The notes: generated from the sequence alone by a model not told the origin. DNA of 64,000 nucleotides from an uncultured Bacteroidales bacterium (GCA_944323785.1 CALUTU010000004.1:62001-126000); one strand, 5' to 3'; numbered from the stretch's first letter, positions 27,781 through 38,018 are shown. Numbers and translations are program-made.

Positions 27781-28203
27781 ATGTTACAACCAAAGAAAAC
27801 CAAGTTCAGAAGGCAGCAGAAGGGCCGTATGAAAGGTAATGCTCACCGTGGTACGGAGCTTTCTTTCGGATCTTTCGGCATCAAGACCCTTGAGTCCGCA
27901 TGGCTCACAGGTCAGCAGATAGAGGCTGCCCGTCAGGCTGTAGTGCGTTACATGAAACGTGAAGGTAAGATTTGGATTCGCGTTTTCCCTGACAAACCTT
28001 ACACAAAGAAACCTGCTGAGGTACGTATGGGTAAAGGTAAAGGTAATCCCGAGGGATTCGTTGCCCCCATCACTCCGGGCCGTATGCTCATAGAGGCCGA
28101 GGGTGTGCCTTTGGAGGTTGCCAAGGAGGCTCTCCGTCTGGGCGCACAGAAGCTGCCTGTTACTACCAAGTTCGTGGTACGTAGAGATTATGTAGAACAG
28201 TAA
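27781..28203 (+). CDS. rplP: Ribosomal protein L16
   Basis: 140 residues, the usual length, with the [16 protein letters not shown] start and the conserved [14 protein letters not shown] loop. L16 organises the A site and peptidyl-transferase centre of the large subunit. It is the first gene of the operon here; in most bacteria rpsC lies directly upstream. Confidence 0.98.
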   Translation: MLQPKKTKFRRQQKGRMKGNAHRGTELSFGSFGIKTLESAWLTGQQIEAARQAVVRYMKREGKIWIRVFPDKPYTKKPAEVRMGKGKGNPEGFVAPITPGRMLIEAEGVPLEVAKEALRLGAQKLPVTTKFVVRRDYVEQ

Positions 28204-28220
28204 TAAATGGAGGAGAAGAT

Positions 28221-28427
28221 ATGAAACCCAAGGAAATCAGAGAAATGTCAATCAAAGACCTGCGCGAGCGCATCGAGACCGAGAAGGCCAATCTCGCACA
28301 GATGAAACTCAACCATGCCGTCTCCCCCATCGAGGATACATCAAAGATCAGAAAGGCCGGAAAGGATATCGCACGTATGCTTACCATCCTGACTGAAAAG
28401 GAAAACCAGGCTAAATCAGAAGAGTAA
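28221..28427 (+). CDS. rpmC: Ribosomal protein L29
   Basis: 68 residues, two helices ([22 protein letters not shown]...). L29 sits at the polypeptide exit tunnel next to L23. A GGAGGA ribosome site is seen at 28208-28213, before the start. Confidence 0.95.
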   Translation: MKPKEIREMSIKDLRERIETEKANLAQMKLNHAVSPIEDTSKIRKAGKDIARMLTILTEKENQAKSEE

Positions 28428-28432
28428 TTCGT

Positions 28433-28687
28433 ATGGAAAGAAATTTACGTAAGGAAAGAATCGGTGTGGTGGTGAGCAACAAGATGGACAAGTCGATCGT
28501 CGTTGCTGTAAGAGTAAAGGAAAAACACCCTGTTTACGGCAAGTTCGTGAACAAGACCACCAAGTTCGTCGCTCACGATGAGAAGAACCAGTGCGACGAG
28601 GGCGATACGGTCCGCATCATGGAGACCCGTCCCCTGAGTAAGACCAAACGCTGGAGATTAGTAGAAATAGTAGAAAAAGTGAAGTAA
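28433..28687 (+). CDS. rpsQ: Ribosomal protein S17
   Basis: 84 residues of the OB-fold S17 family, with [21 protein letters not shown] and the conserved MetArgProLeuSer-type end ([14 protein letters not shown]). It binds 16S rRNA early in assembly. It is 5 bases after rpmC. Confidence 0.97.
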   Translation: MERNLRKERIGVVVSNKMDKSIVVAVRVKEKHPVYGKFVNKTTKFVAHDEKNQCDEGDTVRIMETRPLSKTKRWRLVEIVEKVK

Positions 28688-28688
28688 A

Positions 28689-29054
28689 ATGATACAACAG
28701 GAATCACGTTTAATGGTAGCTGACAACAGCGGTGCTAAAGAGGTGCTCTGTATCCGTGTTCTCGGAGGTACCCGCCGTCGTTATGCCAGCGTCGGCGACA
28801 AGATCGTAGTCGCTGTCAAGAGCGCAATCCCCGGCGGTGACGCCAAGAAGGGTTCGGTCTCAAAGGCCGTTGTAGTGCGCACCAAGAAAGAGATCCGTCG
28901 TCCGGACGGCTCATATATCCGTTTCGATGACAATGCCTGCGTGCTTTTGAACAATCAGGGTGAGGTCCGCGGCACACGTATCTTCGGCCCTGTTGCCCGC
29001 GAGCTCCGCGACAACTACATGAAGATTGTCTCTCTTGCACCCGAAGTACTATAA
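28689..29054 (+). CDS. rplN: Ribosomal protein L14
   Basis: 121 residues. It begins [18 protein letters not shown], as in most L14 proteins, and ends with the conserved [17 protein letters not shown]. It follows rpsQ after one base. L14 bridges to the small subunit. Confidence 0.98.
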   Translation: MIQQESRLMVADNSGAKEVLCIRVLGGTRRRYASVGDKIVVAVKSAIPGGDAKKGSVSKAVVVRTKKEIRRPDGSYIRFDDNACVLLNNQGEVRGTRIFGPVARELRDNYMKIVSLAPEVL

Positions 29055-29072
29055 TATATAGGAGGTACAGAC

Positions 29073-29396
29073 ATGAACAGGAAATTACATATCAAGAAAG
29101 GCGATATGGTCTATGTGAACGCCGGCAATGACAAGGGCAAGACCGGAAAGGTTCTCGAGATCATCACCAAGAAGGACCGCGCCATCGTGGAGGGTGTCAA
29201 CATGGTGAGCAAGCACACCAAGCCCAATGCAAAGCATCCTCAGGGCGGTATTATCAAACAGGAAGCAGGAATCCATATTTCCAACCTTCAGGTAGTGGAT
29301 CCCGCCAAGGGAGGCCCCACCAGGATCGGCCGCCGTATGGGCGAGAACGGGAAATTGGTCCGTTATGCTAAAAAATCAGGAGAGGAGATCAAGTAA
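29073..29396 (+). CDS. rplX: Ribosomal protein L24
   Basis: 107 residues with the KOW motif ([19 protein letters not shown]) near the N-terminus. L24 starts large-subunit assembly and lies at the exit tunnel. An AGGAGGT ribosome site precedes the ATG, and the stop overlaps the rplE start by one base (TAATG). Confidence 0.97.
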   Translation: MNRKLHIKKGDMVYVNAGNDKGKTGKVLEIITKKDRAIVEGVNMVSKHTKPNAKHPQGGIIKQEAGIHISNLQVVDPAKGGPTRIGRRMGENGKLVRYAKKSGEEIK

Positions 29397-29998
29397 TGGC
29401 AAAGAAAAAAGTAGAAGAGACCAAGCAGGAGCATGTAAGCTTGGCAGGATACGTTCCCAATCTTCAGAAGAAATACAAAGAGGAGATAGTGGCCAGGCTC
29501 CAGAAGGAGTTCGGCTTTGCTACTGTAATGCAGGTGCCCAAGCTCGTCAAGATAACCCTCAACCAGGGTATCGGTGACGCTACAGGTGACAAGAAGCTCG
29601 TGGAGGTCGCTCAGCAGGAGCTCACCGCCATCGCAGGACAGAAGGCCGTGACCACATATTCAAGGAAGGATATCTCCAACTTCAAGCTCCGTCGCGGACA
29701 GGCTATCGGAGTGAAGGTTACTCTCCGTGGCGCACGTATGTACGAGTTCCTTGAGAGGCTCATCGCCGTGTCCCTTCCCCGTATCCGTGACTTCAACGGT
29801 ATCAACGAGAAGTTTGACGGCCGCGGCAACTACACTCTCGGTATCAAGGAGCAGATCATCTTCCCCGAGATCGACATTGACAAGATCACCAAGATCTTCG
29901 GACTTGAGATAACCTTTGTCACATCCACAGAGAAGGATGAGGAGGCTTATGCTCTTCTCCGTGAGTTCGGACTGCCTTTTAAGAACAAAAAATCGTAA
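29396..29998 (+). CDS. rplE: Ribosomal protein L5
   Basis: 200 residues. The L5 body starts at about residue 24 ([17 protein letters not shown]); the first 20 or so residues ([20 protein letters not shown]) are an extra charged tail compared with the typical L5 of about 180. No later ATG would fit, and the overlapping TAATG with rplX supports this start. L5 binds 5S rRNA in the central protuberance. Confidence 0.97.
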   Translation: MAKKKVEETKQEHVSLAGYVPNLQKKYKEEIVARLQKEFGFATVMQVPKLVKITLNQGIGDATGDKKLVEVAQQELTAIAGQKAVTTYSRKDISNFKLRRGQAIGVKVTLRGARMYEFLERLIAVSLPRIRDFNGINEKFDGRGNYTLGIKEQIIFPEIDIDKITKIFGLEITFVTSTEKDEEAYALLREFGLPFKNKKS

Positions 29999-30007
29999 AT
30001 AGAAGAT

Positions 30008-30277
30008 ATGGCAAAAGAATCAATGAAAGCCCGCGAGGTCAAAAGGGCAAAGCTGTGCGCAAAATACGCAGAGAAACGTAAAGCATTAAAGGAAGCCGGC
30101 GACTGGGCCGCTCTCGACAGACTCCCCAAGAATTCGAGCCCCTGCCGTCAGCACAACCGCTGCTCCATTACAGGACGTCCCAAGGGATATATGCGTGTTT
30201 TCGGCATCAGCCGTATTCAGTTCCGCGAGATGGCCAGCAAGGGTCTCATCCCCGGAGTAAGAAAGGCATCCTGGTAA
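30008..30277 (+). CDS. rpsN: Ribosomal protein S14, zinc-free long form
   Basis: 89 residues, the longer form of S14. The Cys positions of the zinc-binding short form are not conserved as a CxxC...CxxC set; only CRQHNRC-like residues remain. The [19 protein letters not shown] core is intact. A long palindromic element starts at its stop codon. Confidence 0.96.
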   Translation: MAKESMKAREVKRAKLCAKYAEKRKALKEAGDWAALDRLPKNSSPCRQHNRCSITGRPKGYMRVFGISRIQFREMASKGLIPGVRKASW

Positions 30278-30396
30278 AATGCTTTCTTCAAGCCGTTTTC
30301 TGCGTTTCGCTCCTTTGGCGGCATCCTCATTTACTGGAGTAAACTCCGGTGCCTCCTCAGTCGCAGGCCTTGAAAACGACTCAAATAAGGCATTTT
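30276..30396. repeat. Long imperfect palindromic element inside the ribosomal operon
   Basis: A nested hairpin fills most of the gap between rpsN and rpsH. AAAATGC (30276-30282) pairs with GCATTTT (30390-30396). GCCGTTTTC (30292-30300) pairs with GAAAACGAC (30372-30380) with one mismatch, and TGCG with CGCA. GGCATC (30320-30325) pairs with GGTGCC (30348-30353), with GGAG/CTCC at the tip. It overlaps the rpsN stop codon. It resembles extragenic palindromic repeats seen in Bacteroidales genomes, from memory; no second copy is evident in this window. Confidence 0.6.
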
Positions 30397-30480
30397 AGAA
30401 AAATAGAAAAATTAACTTATTTATAAACCATTGGATATCGGGCGCTGAAAGGCGTCGAACCACTAAAACAAAACAAACAA

Positions 30481-30876
30481 ATGACTGATCCAATAGCAGA
30501 TTACCTGACGAGAATCAGGAACGCATATCTCGCAAAGCACAAGATCGTCGAGATCCCTGCATCAAAGATGAAGATGGAGATCACCCGTATTCTCCACGAG
30601 AAAGGTTACATCCTCAGCTACAAGCTGGTGGAAGGCACTCCCTACAACACCATCAAGATAGCCCTCAAGTATCATCCTGAGACCAAGCAGGCAGCTGTCA
30701 AGAAGATCATGAGAGTGTCTACCCCCGGTTTGAGACGCTATGTAGGAGTCGAGGACATGCCCCGCGTGCTCAACGGCATGGGTATCGCCATCCTCTCCAC
30801 ATCAAAGGGTGTCATCACCGACAAGGAGGCCAAGGACATGAATGTCGGCGGCGAGGTCCTCTGTTATGTTTATTAA
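30481..30876 (+). CDS. rpsH: Ribosomal protein S8
   Basis: 131 residues, starting TDPIADYLTRIRNA as usual and ending with GGEVLCYVY. S8 binds the central domain of 16S rRNA and, in E. coli, represses the spc operon. The gap upstream (203 bases) is unusually long for this operon and holds the palindromic element plus an AT-rich leader. Confidence 0.98.
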   Translation: MTDPIADYLTRIRNAYLAKHKIVEIPASKMKMEITRILHEKGYILSYKLVEGTPYNTIKIALKYHPETKQAAVKKIMRVSTPGLRRYVGVEDMPRVLNGMGIAILSTSKGVITDKEAKDMNVGGEVLCYVY

Positions 30877-30895
30877 TATTTAAAACGAAGTAATA

Positions 30896-31456
30896 ATGTC
30901 AAGAATTGGAAAATTGCCTGTACACCTGCCGCAGGGCGTTACCGCAACAGTGGGCGCCGACAATGTGGTAATGGTTAAAGGACCGCTCGGACAACTGAGT
31001 CAGAAAGTTGATCCTGACATCAAAGTATCCGTTGAAGGGAATATTATTACGGTCAGCCGTCCTACGGACCAGCCCCGTCACCGTTCCCTGCACGGACTCT
31101 ACCGCGCACTCATTCACAATATGGTGACTGGAGTATCCACCGGCTTCACCATCAAGCAGGAGCTTATCGGTGTGGGTTACCGCGTGGAGGTCAAGGGACA
31201 GATCCTTGAGCTCGCCCTCGGATATTCACACGACATACACTTCATGCTTCCCTCGGAGATCAAGGCCGAGGCAGAGCCTGTGAAGAAGGGACAGAACCCT
31301 GTTCTTGTTCTCAAGAGCTGCGACAAACAGCTGCTCGGCCAGGTAGCCGCCAAGATCCGCTCTATGCGTGCTCCCGAGCCGTATAAGGGTAAAGGTATTA
31401 AGTTTGTGGGCGAACAGCTTCGCCGCAAGGCCGGTAAGTCAGCCGGAGCTAAATAA
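30896..31456 (+). CDS. rplF: Ribosomal protein L6
   Basis: 186 residues with two related L6 domains. The C-terminal motif is PEPYKGKGIKFVGEQLRRKAGKSA. L6 lies near the sarcin-ricin loop and factor-binding site. Confidence 0.98.
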   Translation: MSRIGKLPVHLPQGVTATVGADNVVMVKGPLGQLSQKVDPDIKVSVEGNIITVSRPTDQPRHRSLHGLYRALIHNMVTGVSTGFTIKQELIGVGYRVEVKGQILELALGYSHDIHFMLPSEIKAEAEPVKKGQNPVLVLKSCDKQLLGQVAAKIRSMRAPEPYKGKGIKFVGEQLRRKAGKSAGAK

Positions 31457-31471
31457 TAGGAGGATAAGAAT

Positions 31472-31834
31472 ATGGCAATGACTAAGATAGAAAGAAGACA
31501 GAGAATACGCTACCGTATCCGCAAGGTCGTCAACGGTACTCCCGAGAGACCCAGGATGTCCGTATTCAGAAGCAACAAGCAGATATATGTTCAGGTTATC
31601 GATGACACCAAGGGCGTGACCCTGGTATCGGCCGGCTCTACTGACAAGTCTCTCGCAGAGGCAACCAAGGGCAAGACCGCCACTGAGGTTGCGGCTATGG
31701 TCGGAAAGCTCATCGCTGAACGTGCGACAGAGAAAGGTATCTCCACCGTCGCTTTCGACCGCGGAGGATATCTCTATCACGGAAGAGTTAAAAGTTTGGC
31801 AGACGCAGCCCGCGAGGGCGGTCTTAAATTCTAA
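31472..31834 (+). CDS. rplR: Ribosomal protein L18
   Basis: 120 residues: a basic N-terminus ([30 protein letters not shown]) and the conserved [26 protein letters not shown] end. L18 binds 5S rRNA with L5. AGGAGG lies before the start. Confidence 0.98.
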   Translation: MAMTKIERRQRIRYRIRKVVNGTPERPRMSVFRSNKQIYVQVIDDTKGVTLVSAGSTDKSLAEATKGKTATEVAAMVGKLIAERATEKGISTVAFDRGGYLYHGRVKSLADAAREGGLKF

Positions 31835-31840
31835 GAGACT

Positions 31841-32359
31841 ATGGCAGATATCAATGTAAAGAAAGTGAAAACCACCGATCTGGAGCTTAAGGACAGATTG
31901 GTAGCAGTACAGAGGGTTACCAAGGTAACCAAGGGCGGCCGCCACTTCAGCTTCGCTGCTATCGTAGTAGTAGGCGATGAGAAGGGTGTCGTAGGTTATG
32001 GTCTCGGAAAGGCCAACGAAGTCACCACCGCTATATCCAAGGGTATAGAGGACGCCAAGAAGAATCTCGTCAAGGTGCCTCTGAACAAGAGGACCATTCC
32101 TCACGAGCAGGAGGCCAAGTTCGGCGGAGCAAGGGTATTCATGAAGCCCGCCGCTCCCGGTACCGGAGTGAAGGCCGGAGGTGCGATGCGTGCCGTGTTC
32201 GAGTCTGTAGGTGTTCAGGACGTGCTGGCTAAGTCCAAGGGCTCGTCCAACCCCCACAACCTCGTCAAGGCTACTATCGCTGCCCTCGTTGAGCTCCGTG
32301 ACGCCTACACCGTAGCCGGTGTGCGCGGTATTCCCATGCAAAGAGTATTTAAAGGATAA
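31841..32359 (+). CDS. rpsE: Ribosomal protein S5
   Basis: 172 residues. It has the double-stranded RNA-binding N-domain ([22 protein letters not shown]) and the ribosomal C-domain. S5 contributes to decoding accuracy and mRNA unwinding at the entry channel. Confidence 0.98.
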   Translation: MADINVKKVKTTDLELKDRLVAVQRVTKVTKGGRHFSFAAIVVVGDEKGVVGYGLGKANEVTTAISKGIEDAKKNLVKVPLNKRTIPHEQEAKFGGARVFMKPAAPGTGVKAGGAMRAVFESVGVQDVLAKSKGSSNPHNLVKATIAALVELRDAYTVAGVRGIPMQRVFKG

Positions 32360-32371
32360 GGAGGACGCACG

Positions 32372-32554
32372 ATGGCAAAAGTTAAAGTTACTCAGATTAA
32401 GAGCAAGAACGGTTCAACCCAGAGGCAGAGAGCCAATCTCGCATCCCTCGGACTGCGCCGTATGCACCAGTCAGTGGAGATAGAACTTACCCCTGTGACC
32501 AACGGTATGATCCAGAAGGTTCTACATCTTGTAAAAGTTGAGGAAATAAACTAA
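32372..32554 (+). CDS. rpmD: Ribosomal protein L30
   Basis: 60 residues, the normal size, with VTQIKSKNGSTQRQRANLASLGL. An AGGAGG site lies in the gap after rpsE (about 32360). Confidence 0.95.
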   Translation: MAKVKVTQIKSKNGSTQRQRANLASLGLRRMHQSVEIELTPVTNGMIQKVLHLVKVEEIN

Positions 32555-32570
32555 ATCAAGCTAAAAAGAG

Positions 32571-33017
32571 ATGAAACTACATAATTTAAAACCTGCAGAA
32601 GGTTCCACCAAGAGAGTAAAGCGGGTCGGAAGAGGTGAGGGCTCCGGACACGGCGGACAGTCAACCCGCGGTATGAACGGTGCCAAGTCCCGTTCCGGTT
32701 ACCGTCACAAGATCGGATTCGAGGGCGGTCAGATGCCTATCCAGAGACGTCTGCCCAAATTCGGCTTCAAGAACCCCACCAGAGTGGAGTATAAGGCAGT
32801 GAACCTTTCGATGCTTCAGTCTCTCAGTGAGAAGAGGAACATTACCGTTATAGATTTCGATACACTCGTATCGGCCGGTCTTGTATCCAAGAACGACAAG
32901 GTGAAGATTCTCGGCAACGGCGAGCTCAAGGCTAAGCTCGAGGTTACCGCAGACGCTTTCTCCAAGTCTGCCAAGGAGAAGATCGAGGCTCTCGAAGGAA
33001 AGGCTATAGTACTTTAA
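32571..33017 (+). CDS. rplO: Ribosomal protein L15
   Basis: 148 residues with the glycine- and arginine-rich N-terminal tail (KRVGRGEGSGHGGQSTRGMNG) that threads into the large subunit, and a C-terminal globular domain. It is followed by secY, the standard order. Confidence 0.98.
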   Translation: MKLHNLKPAEGSTKRVKRVGRGEGSGHGGQSTRGMNGAKSRSGYRHKIGFEGGQMPIQRRLPKFGFKNPTRVEYKAVNLSMLQSLSEKRNITVIDFDTLVSAGLVSKNDKVKILGNGELKAKLEVTADAFSKSAKEKIEALEGKAIVL

Positions 33018-33032
33018 AAACAATAGCGGCCG

Positions 33033-34352
33033 ATGAAAAGATTTTTTCAAACAATCAAGAATATCTTCAAGATTGAGGAACTTAGGAAGAGGTTGGGTTA
33101 TACCTTCCTCCTCCTCCTCGTTTACCGTCTGGGCAGTTTCATCGTAGTGCCGGGTATCGACCCTACCATGCTCCAGAACCTCGAGGCCCAGGCCTCGACA
33201 GGTCTCCTCAGTCTGTTGGATATGTTCTCCGGCGGCGCCTTCGGCAACGCTTCCATCTTCGCGTTGGGAGTGATGCCGTATATCTCCGCTTCCATCGTCA
33301 TCCAGCTCCTGGGTGTGATGGTCCCCTATTTCCAGAAGATGCAGAGAGAAGGGGAGAGCGGACGTAGAAAAATGAACCAGTGGACACGCTACCTGACAAT
33401 TGTAATCCTTCTGCTTCAAGGACCTGCGTACATTACCAACCTTCACGCACAATTGCCCCCGGAAGCGTTCTTAGTACAGGGTTTCGGATTCAACATTTTC
33501 GCAACCATCGTGCTGATGGCGGGAACGATGTTCGTGATGTGGCTCGGCGAGCGCATTACCGACAGGGGTATCGGCAACGGTATCTCCCTTATCATTATGG
33601 TCGGTATTATCGCACGTCTGCCCTTCGCCCTCTTCGCTGAAGCCGCGCAGAGATTCAGCCAGACCAATGGAGGTCCTCTTATGTTCCTCATTGAGATCGT
33701 GATTCTCTTCCTCGTCTTCATCGCCACCATCGCCCTCGTGCAGGGACAGCGCAAAGTGCCTGTACAGTATGCGAAAAGAGTAGTCGGAAACCGTCAGTAC
33801 GGTGGAGTCCGTCAGTATATACCTCTGAAAATAAACGCGGCCGGCGTAATGCCGATTATTTTCGCACAGGCCCTGATGATGTTCCCGCTCCTGCTCGCGC
33901 GTTTCGACGCCTCGCAGGGACTTGCGGCTACACTTAGCGACTATACCGGATTCTGGTATAATGCCATCTTCGCAGTTCTCGTGATAGTGTTCACTTACTT
34001 CTACACCGCAGTAACCGTGAACCCCAACATGATGGCTGAGGAGATGAAGAAGAACGGCGGTTTTATTCCCGGAGTGAAGCCCGGAAAGAAGACTGTCGAC
34101 TACCTCGATGCAATAATGTCGCGTATCACCCTGCCCGGATCATTCTTCCTGGCTATCGTGGCGATACTTCCGGCATTTGCGATGATGTTCGGGATAAACA
34201 ACCAGTTCTCCCAGTTCTACGGAGGTACTTCGTTGCTTATCCTTGTAGGCGTAGTGCTCGACACCCTGCAGCAGATTGAGTCGCATCTGCTCATGCGTCA
34301 CTACGACGGTTTGATGAAGACCGGACGTCTTAAAGGCCGTTCGGGGATGTAA
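33033..34352 (+). CDS. secY: Protein translocase subunit SecY
   Basis: 439 residues, ten membrane helices. The plug helix region (GLLSLLDMFSGGAFGNASIFALG) and the conserved loop GERITDRGIGNGISLII are clear. SecY forms the translocation channel with SecE and SecG for the many exported and lipid-anchored proteins encoded here. Confidence 0.98.
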   Translation: MKRFFQTIKNIFKIEELRKRLGYTFLLLLVYRLGSFIVVPGIDPTMLQNLEAQASTGLLSLLDMFSGGAFGNASIFALGVMPYISASIVIQLLGVMVPYFQKMQREGESGRRKMNQWTRYLTIVILLLQGPAYITNLHAQLPPEAFLVQGFGFNIFATIVLMAGTMFVMWLGERITDRGIGNGISLIIMVGIIARLPFALFAEAAQRFSQTNGGPLMFLIEIVILFLVFIATIALVQGQRKVPVQYAKRVVGNRQYGGVRQYIPLKINAAGVMPIIFAQALMMFPLLLARFDASQGLAATLSDYTGFWYNAIFAVLVIVFTYFYTAVTVNPNMMAEEMKKNGGFIPGVKPGKKTVDYLDAIMSRITLPGSFFLAIVAILPAFAMMFGINNQFSQFYGGTSLLILVGVVLDTLQQIESHLLMRHYDGLMKTGRLKGRSGM

Positions 34353-34373
34353 TTCTCAAAAAGTTCTTTGAGT

Positions 34374-35147
34374 ATGATAAGAATAAAATCCGAAGAAGAA
34401 ATCGAGATTCTCAGAGAGAATGCGATCCTCGTCTCCAAGACGTTGGCGGAAGTCGGCAGGCACGTTGCGCCCGGTGTCACCACCATGCAGCTCGACAAGA
34501 TTGCCGAGACATTCATCCGTGACAACGGGGCGGAGCCGGGCTTCTTGGGATACGGCGGCTTCCCCTACACTCTCTGTGTCTCCGTCAATGACGTGGTGGT
34601 CCACGGTTTCCCGTCGGACTACAAGCTCAAGGAGGGCGACATAGTGTCCGTGGACTGCGGTACCGTATATAAAGGCTACTATGGTGACTCGGCCTACACT
34701 TTCCCCGTCGGGAACGTGGACGAGGAGACGGCAACTCTCCTGAGAGTCACGAAGGAGTCCCTTTATCTCGGTATAGAGAAAGCGGTCGCCGGCAACAGGA
34801 TAGGGGACATCGGACATGCTGTCCAGTCTTACGCCGAGAGCTTCGGCTTCTCGGTTGTCCGCGAGATGGTGGGACACGGAATCGGCAAGGATATGCACGA
34901 GCATCCGGAGGTTCCCAACTACGGAAAGGCGGGCACCGGAAAGAAGCTCGTAAAGGGTATGACGATATGCATCGAGCCGATGATCAACGCAGGAGGCAAG
35001 TCAATCTACCTCCACGAGAACGGATGGGCTGTAAGCACTTCTGACAAGAAGAACTCAGCGCATTTCGAGCTCACGGTCGCCGTCGGGGACGGAAAAGCCG
35101 ATATTCTTTCTACTTTTGACTTTATAGAAGGTAAGAGACAATACTAA
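34374..35147 (+). CDS. map: Methionine aminopeptidase, type I
   Basis: 257 residues from ATG 34374 (MIRIKSEEE); a TTG two codons earlier is less likely. The five metal ligands are visible: Asp in VDCGT, Asp in YYGDSAYTF, His in [11 protein letters not shown], Glu in CIEPMIN, and Glu in AHFELTV. It removes the initiator Met. Its place between secY and infA is usual. Confidence 0.97.
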   Translation: MIRIKSEEEIEILRENAILVSKTLAEVGRHVAPGVTTMQLDKIAETFIRDNGAEPGFLGYGGFPYTLCVSVNDVVVHGFPSDYKLKEGDIVSVDCGTVYKGYYGDSAYTFPVGNVDEETATLLRVTKESLYLGIEKAVAGNRIGDIGHAVQSYAESFGFSVVREMVGHGIGKDMHEHPEVPNYGKAGTGKKLVKGMTICIEPMINAGGKSIYLHENGWAVSTSDKKNSAHFELTVAVGDGKADILSTFDFIEGKRQY

Positions 35148-35167
35148 GTTGTAAGAGACAAGTACTT

Positions 35168-35386
35168 ATGCCCAAACAGGATTTCATAGAAAAGGACGGC
35201 ACTGTAATCGAGGCTCTCTCCAACGCCATGTTCCGCGTGGAGCTGGACAACGGCCATGTGATTATAGGCCACCTCTCAGGCAAGATGCGTATGCACTACA
35301 TCCGTATCCTGCCCGGAGACAAGGTCAGAGTAGAGATGTCCCCTTATGATTTATCAAAAGGAAGAATTTCTTTCAGGTACAAATAA
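35168..35386 (+). CDS. infA: Translation initiation factor IF-1
   Basis: 72 residues of the S1/OB fold, including [21 protein letters not shown] and [18 protein letters not shown]. It occludes the A site during initiation. Its length is standard. Confidence 0.98.
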   Translation: MPKQDFIEKDGTVIEALSNAMFRVELDNGHVIIGHLSGKMRMHYIRILPGDKVRVEMSPYDLSKGRISFRYK

Positions 35387-35398
35387 AAATTTACGACA

Positions 35399-35515
35399 AT
35401 GAAAGTTAAAGCATCCATCAAGAAGCGCAGCGAGGATTGCAAAATAGTAAAGCGCAAAGGTCGCCTTTATATCATCTGCAAGAAGAATCCTAAGTTCAAG
35501 ATGCGCCAGGGATAA
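35399..35515 (+). CDS. rpmJ: Ribosomal protein L36
   Basis: 38 residues (ATG 35399, TAA 35513-35515), starting [19 protein letters not shown] and ending NPKFKMRQG. Of the four classical zinc ligands only two Cys remain (Cys 14 and Cys 27). The first Cys is Ser and the His is Phe, so zinc is probably not bound. L36 lies between infA and rpsM, as usual. Confidence 0.96.
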   Translation: MKVKASIKKRSEDCKIVKRKGRLYIICKKNPKFKMRQG

Positions 35516-35555
35516 TAAATGTGTAACAATTAAAAAGTAATATAAAGTAATTAAT

Positions 35556-35933
35556 ATGGCACGTATAGCCGGTGTAGATTTACCTAAAAACAAAAGAGGA
35601 GAGATAGGGCTTACCTATATCTACGGTATCGGTCGCAGCTCAGCCAGAAAGATTCTCACCGATTGCGGTATCGACTTCGACACCAAGGTGAGTGACTGGA
35701 ACGACGACCAGATCGCAGCGATAAGGGCCACTATCGCAGAACACTACAAGATCGAGGGTGAACTCCGTTCATCCGTACAGATGAACATCAAGCGTCTGAT
35801 GGATATCGGATGCTACAGAGGAATCCGTCACCGTATCGGACTCCCCGTGCGCGGTCAGAGCACAAAGAACAATGCCCGTACACGTAAGGGTAAGAAGAAG
35901 ACGGTGGCCAACAAGAAAAAAGCAACCAAGTAA
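35556..35933 (+). CDS. rpsM: Ribosomal protein S13
   Basis: 125 residues: [25 protein letters not shown] at the start and the [19 protein letters not shown] tail that reaches the P site. It opens the alpha cluster. Confidence 0.98.
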   Translation: MARIAGVDLPKNKRGEIGLTYIYGIGRSSARKILTDCGIDFDTKVSDWNDDQIAAIRATIAEHYKIEGELRSSVQMNIKRLMDIGCYRGIRHRIGLPVRGQSTKNNARTRKGKKKTVANKKKATK

Positions 35934-35946
35934 CAGTTAACTGAAT

Positions 35947-36339
35947 ATGGCAAAGAAAACAGGAACAACAAATAAGAAGAGAGTCGTAAAGGTCGACGCT
36001 TACGGCGAGGCCCACATCTCATCGACTTTCAACAATGTGATCGTAACCATGACCAACTCTCTCGGTCAGGTTATCAGTTGGTCTTCCGCCGGTAAGATGG
36101 GATTCAGAGGTTCCAAGAAGAACACTCCCTATGCCGCGCAGGTAGCTGCCGCAGATGCTGCGAAGGTTGCATACGACCTGGGATTACGCAAGATCAAGGC
36201 TTATGTCAAAGGTCCCGGTGCCGGTCGCGAGTCCGCGATCCGTACCATCCATGGAACCGGCATTGAAGTTACCGAGATTATCGACGTGACTCCGCTTCCT
36301 CACAATGGATGCCGTCCTAAAGGACGCCGTAAAGTATAA
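35947..36339 (+). CDS. rpsK: Ribosomal protein S11
   Basis: 130 residues. The conserved core [19 protein letters not shown] and the end [15 protein letters not shown] are intact. S11 lines the mRNA exit on the platform. Confidence 0.98.
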   Translation: MAKKTGTTNKKRVVKVDAYGEAHISSTFNNVIVTMTNSLGQVISWSSAGKMGFRGSKKNTPYAAQVAAADAAKVAYDLGLRKIKAYVKGPGAGRESAIRTIHGTGIEVTEIIDVTPLPHNGCRPKGRRKV

Positions 36340-36372
36340 TTTTGTTTAACAGGTTTTTAAAAGTATCATATT

Positions 36373-36975
36373 ATGGCAAGATATACAGGACCAAAAACAA
36401 AAATAGCCCGTAAGTTCGGTGAGCCGGTCTACGGTCCGGATAAGTATTTCGAGAAGAAAAACTATCCTCCCGGACAGCACGGACTGGCCAAGAAGCGCAA
36501 GAAGATCTCCGAGTACGGCAACCAGCTCAAGGAGAAACAGAAGGTGAAATACACCTACGGAGTTCTCGAGAGGCAGTTCCGTAACACATATGCGAAGGCC
36601 CGCAGGATGCAGGGACGTACAGGTGAGAACCTGCTGATGCTCCTTGAGTCCCGTCTGGACAACATCGTATACCGCATGGGTATCGCTCCTTCGCGTCCCG
36701 CTGCACGTCAGCTTGTGTCGCACTGCCACATCGTACTCAACGGTGAGGTCTGCAACATACCCTCCACTATCGTGAAACCCGGCGAGACAGTCGGAGTCCG
36801 CGAGAGATCCAAGAGCCTTGAGGTGATTCAGAACAGCGTAGCCGACACCTGCAAGTACGCATGGATCGAGTGGAACCGCGCCGATCTCTCCGGCAAATTC
36901 CTCAACCTTCCTGAAAGGACTGAAATACCCGAGACCATCAACGAGCAGCTGATCGTCGAACTGTACTCTAAATAA
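36373..36975 (+). CDS. rpsD: Ribosomal protein S4
   Basis: 200 residues with an S4 RNA-binding domain ([24 protein letters not shown]). The zinc-type Cys cluster of some S4 proteins is absent. S4 nucleates small-subunit assembly and, in many bacteria, represses the alpha operon. Confidence 0.98.
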   Translation: MARYTGPKTKIARKFGEPVYGPDKYFEKKNYPPGQHGLAKKRKKISEYGNQLKEKQKVKYTYGVLERQFRNTYAKARRMQGRTGENLLMLLESRLDNIVYRMGIAPSRPAARQLVSHCHIVLNGEVCNIPSTIVKPGETVGVRERSKSLEVIQNSVADTCKYAWIEWNRADLSGKFLNLPERTEIPETINEQLIVELYSK

Positions 36976-36986
36976 TAGCTGAAGCC

Positions 36987-38018
36987 ATGGCAATTTTAGC
37001 ATTTCAGAAACCGGACAAAGTAATAATGCTCGAATCCACCGATACTTTCGGTAAATTCGAGTTCCGCCCGCTGGAACCCGGATACGGGATCACAATAGGC
37101 AATGCCCTGCGCAGAGTCCTGTTGTCCTCGTTGGAGGGATTTGCCATCACTTCCGTTAGGATCGAGGGAGTAAGCCATGAGTTTGACACTATCCCCGGAG
37201 TTATCGAGAGTGTAGTAGACATCATACTGAATCTCAAACAGGTACGTTTCAAAAGAGAAGTAAAGGAAGAGGAAGCCGAGACGGTAAGTTTTACTGTTAC
37301 CGGCAAGCAGGAGTTCACTGCCGAGGACATCTCGAAAGCTCTCTGCAATTTCTCGGTGCTCAATCCGGAACTGCACATCTGCTCCATGGAGCCTACAGTG
37401 AAGCTCGTCGTAGAGCTCCGCATTGGAAAGGGCAGGGGCTATGTGCCTTCGGATGAGAACAAGGTGGACTCGGCTCCCATGGGTACTATACCCATCGACT
37501 CGATCTTCACTCCCATCAAGAACGTCAACTATTCTGTAGAGGACTACCGCGTGGAGCAGAAGACCGACTACGACAAGCTGAACCTTGAGATTACCACCGA
37601 CGGTTCGATTCATCCCAAGGATGCCCTGACAGAGGCCGCCAAGATCCTCATCTACCACTTCATGCTGTTCTCCGACGAGAAGATCTCCCTTGAGACCCCT
37701 CCCGAGAAGAGCGCTCCTGAGGCACTGGATGAGGAGGCATTGCGCATGAGACACCTGCTGCTGACCAAACTCTCGGATATGGAACTGTCCGTGAGGGCTC
37801 TCAACTGCCTGAAGGCGGCTGATATAGAGACATTCGCCGATCTGGTCTCACACCAGAGATCTGAGCTTATCCGTTTCAGGAACTTCGGTAAGAAGTCCAT
37901 GAACGAGATAGACGTCCTGATGGACAAGATGAAGCTCTCCTTCGGCATGGATGTCACCAAATACAACATTGAAGTTAAAAAGAAGAAAACAGACGTAGAA
38001 AACAATGAGGCACAATAG
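36987..38018 (+). CDS. rpoA: RNA polymerase alpha subunit
   Basis: 343 residues. The N-terminal dimerisation domain ([23 protein letters not shown]) and the C-terminal domain with two helix-hairpin-helix units ([20 protein letters not shown] and [16 protein letters not shown]) are complete. Its last 14 bases overlap rplQ. Confidence 0.98.
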   Translation: MAILAFQKPDKVIMLESTDTFGKFEFRPLEPGYGITIGNALRRVLLSSLEGFAITSVRIEGVSHEFDTIPGVIESVVDIILNLKQVRFKREVKEEEAETVSFTVTGKQEFTAEDISKALCNFSVLNPELHICSMEPTVKLVVELRIGKGRGYVPSDENKVDSAPMGTIPIDSIFTPIKNVNYSVEDYRVEQKTDYDKLNLEITTDGSIHPKDALTEAAKILIYHFMLFSDEKISLETPPEKSAPEALDEEALRMRHLLLTKLSDMELSVRALNCLKAADIETFADLVSHQRSELIRFRNFGKKSMNEIDVLMDKMKLSFGMDVTKYNIEVKKKKTDVENNEAQ

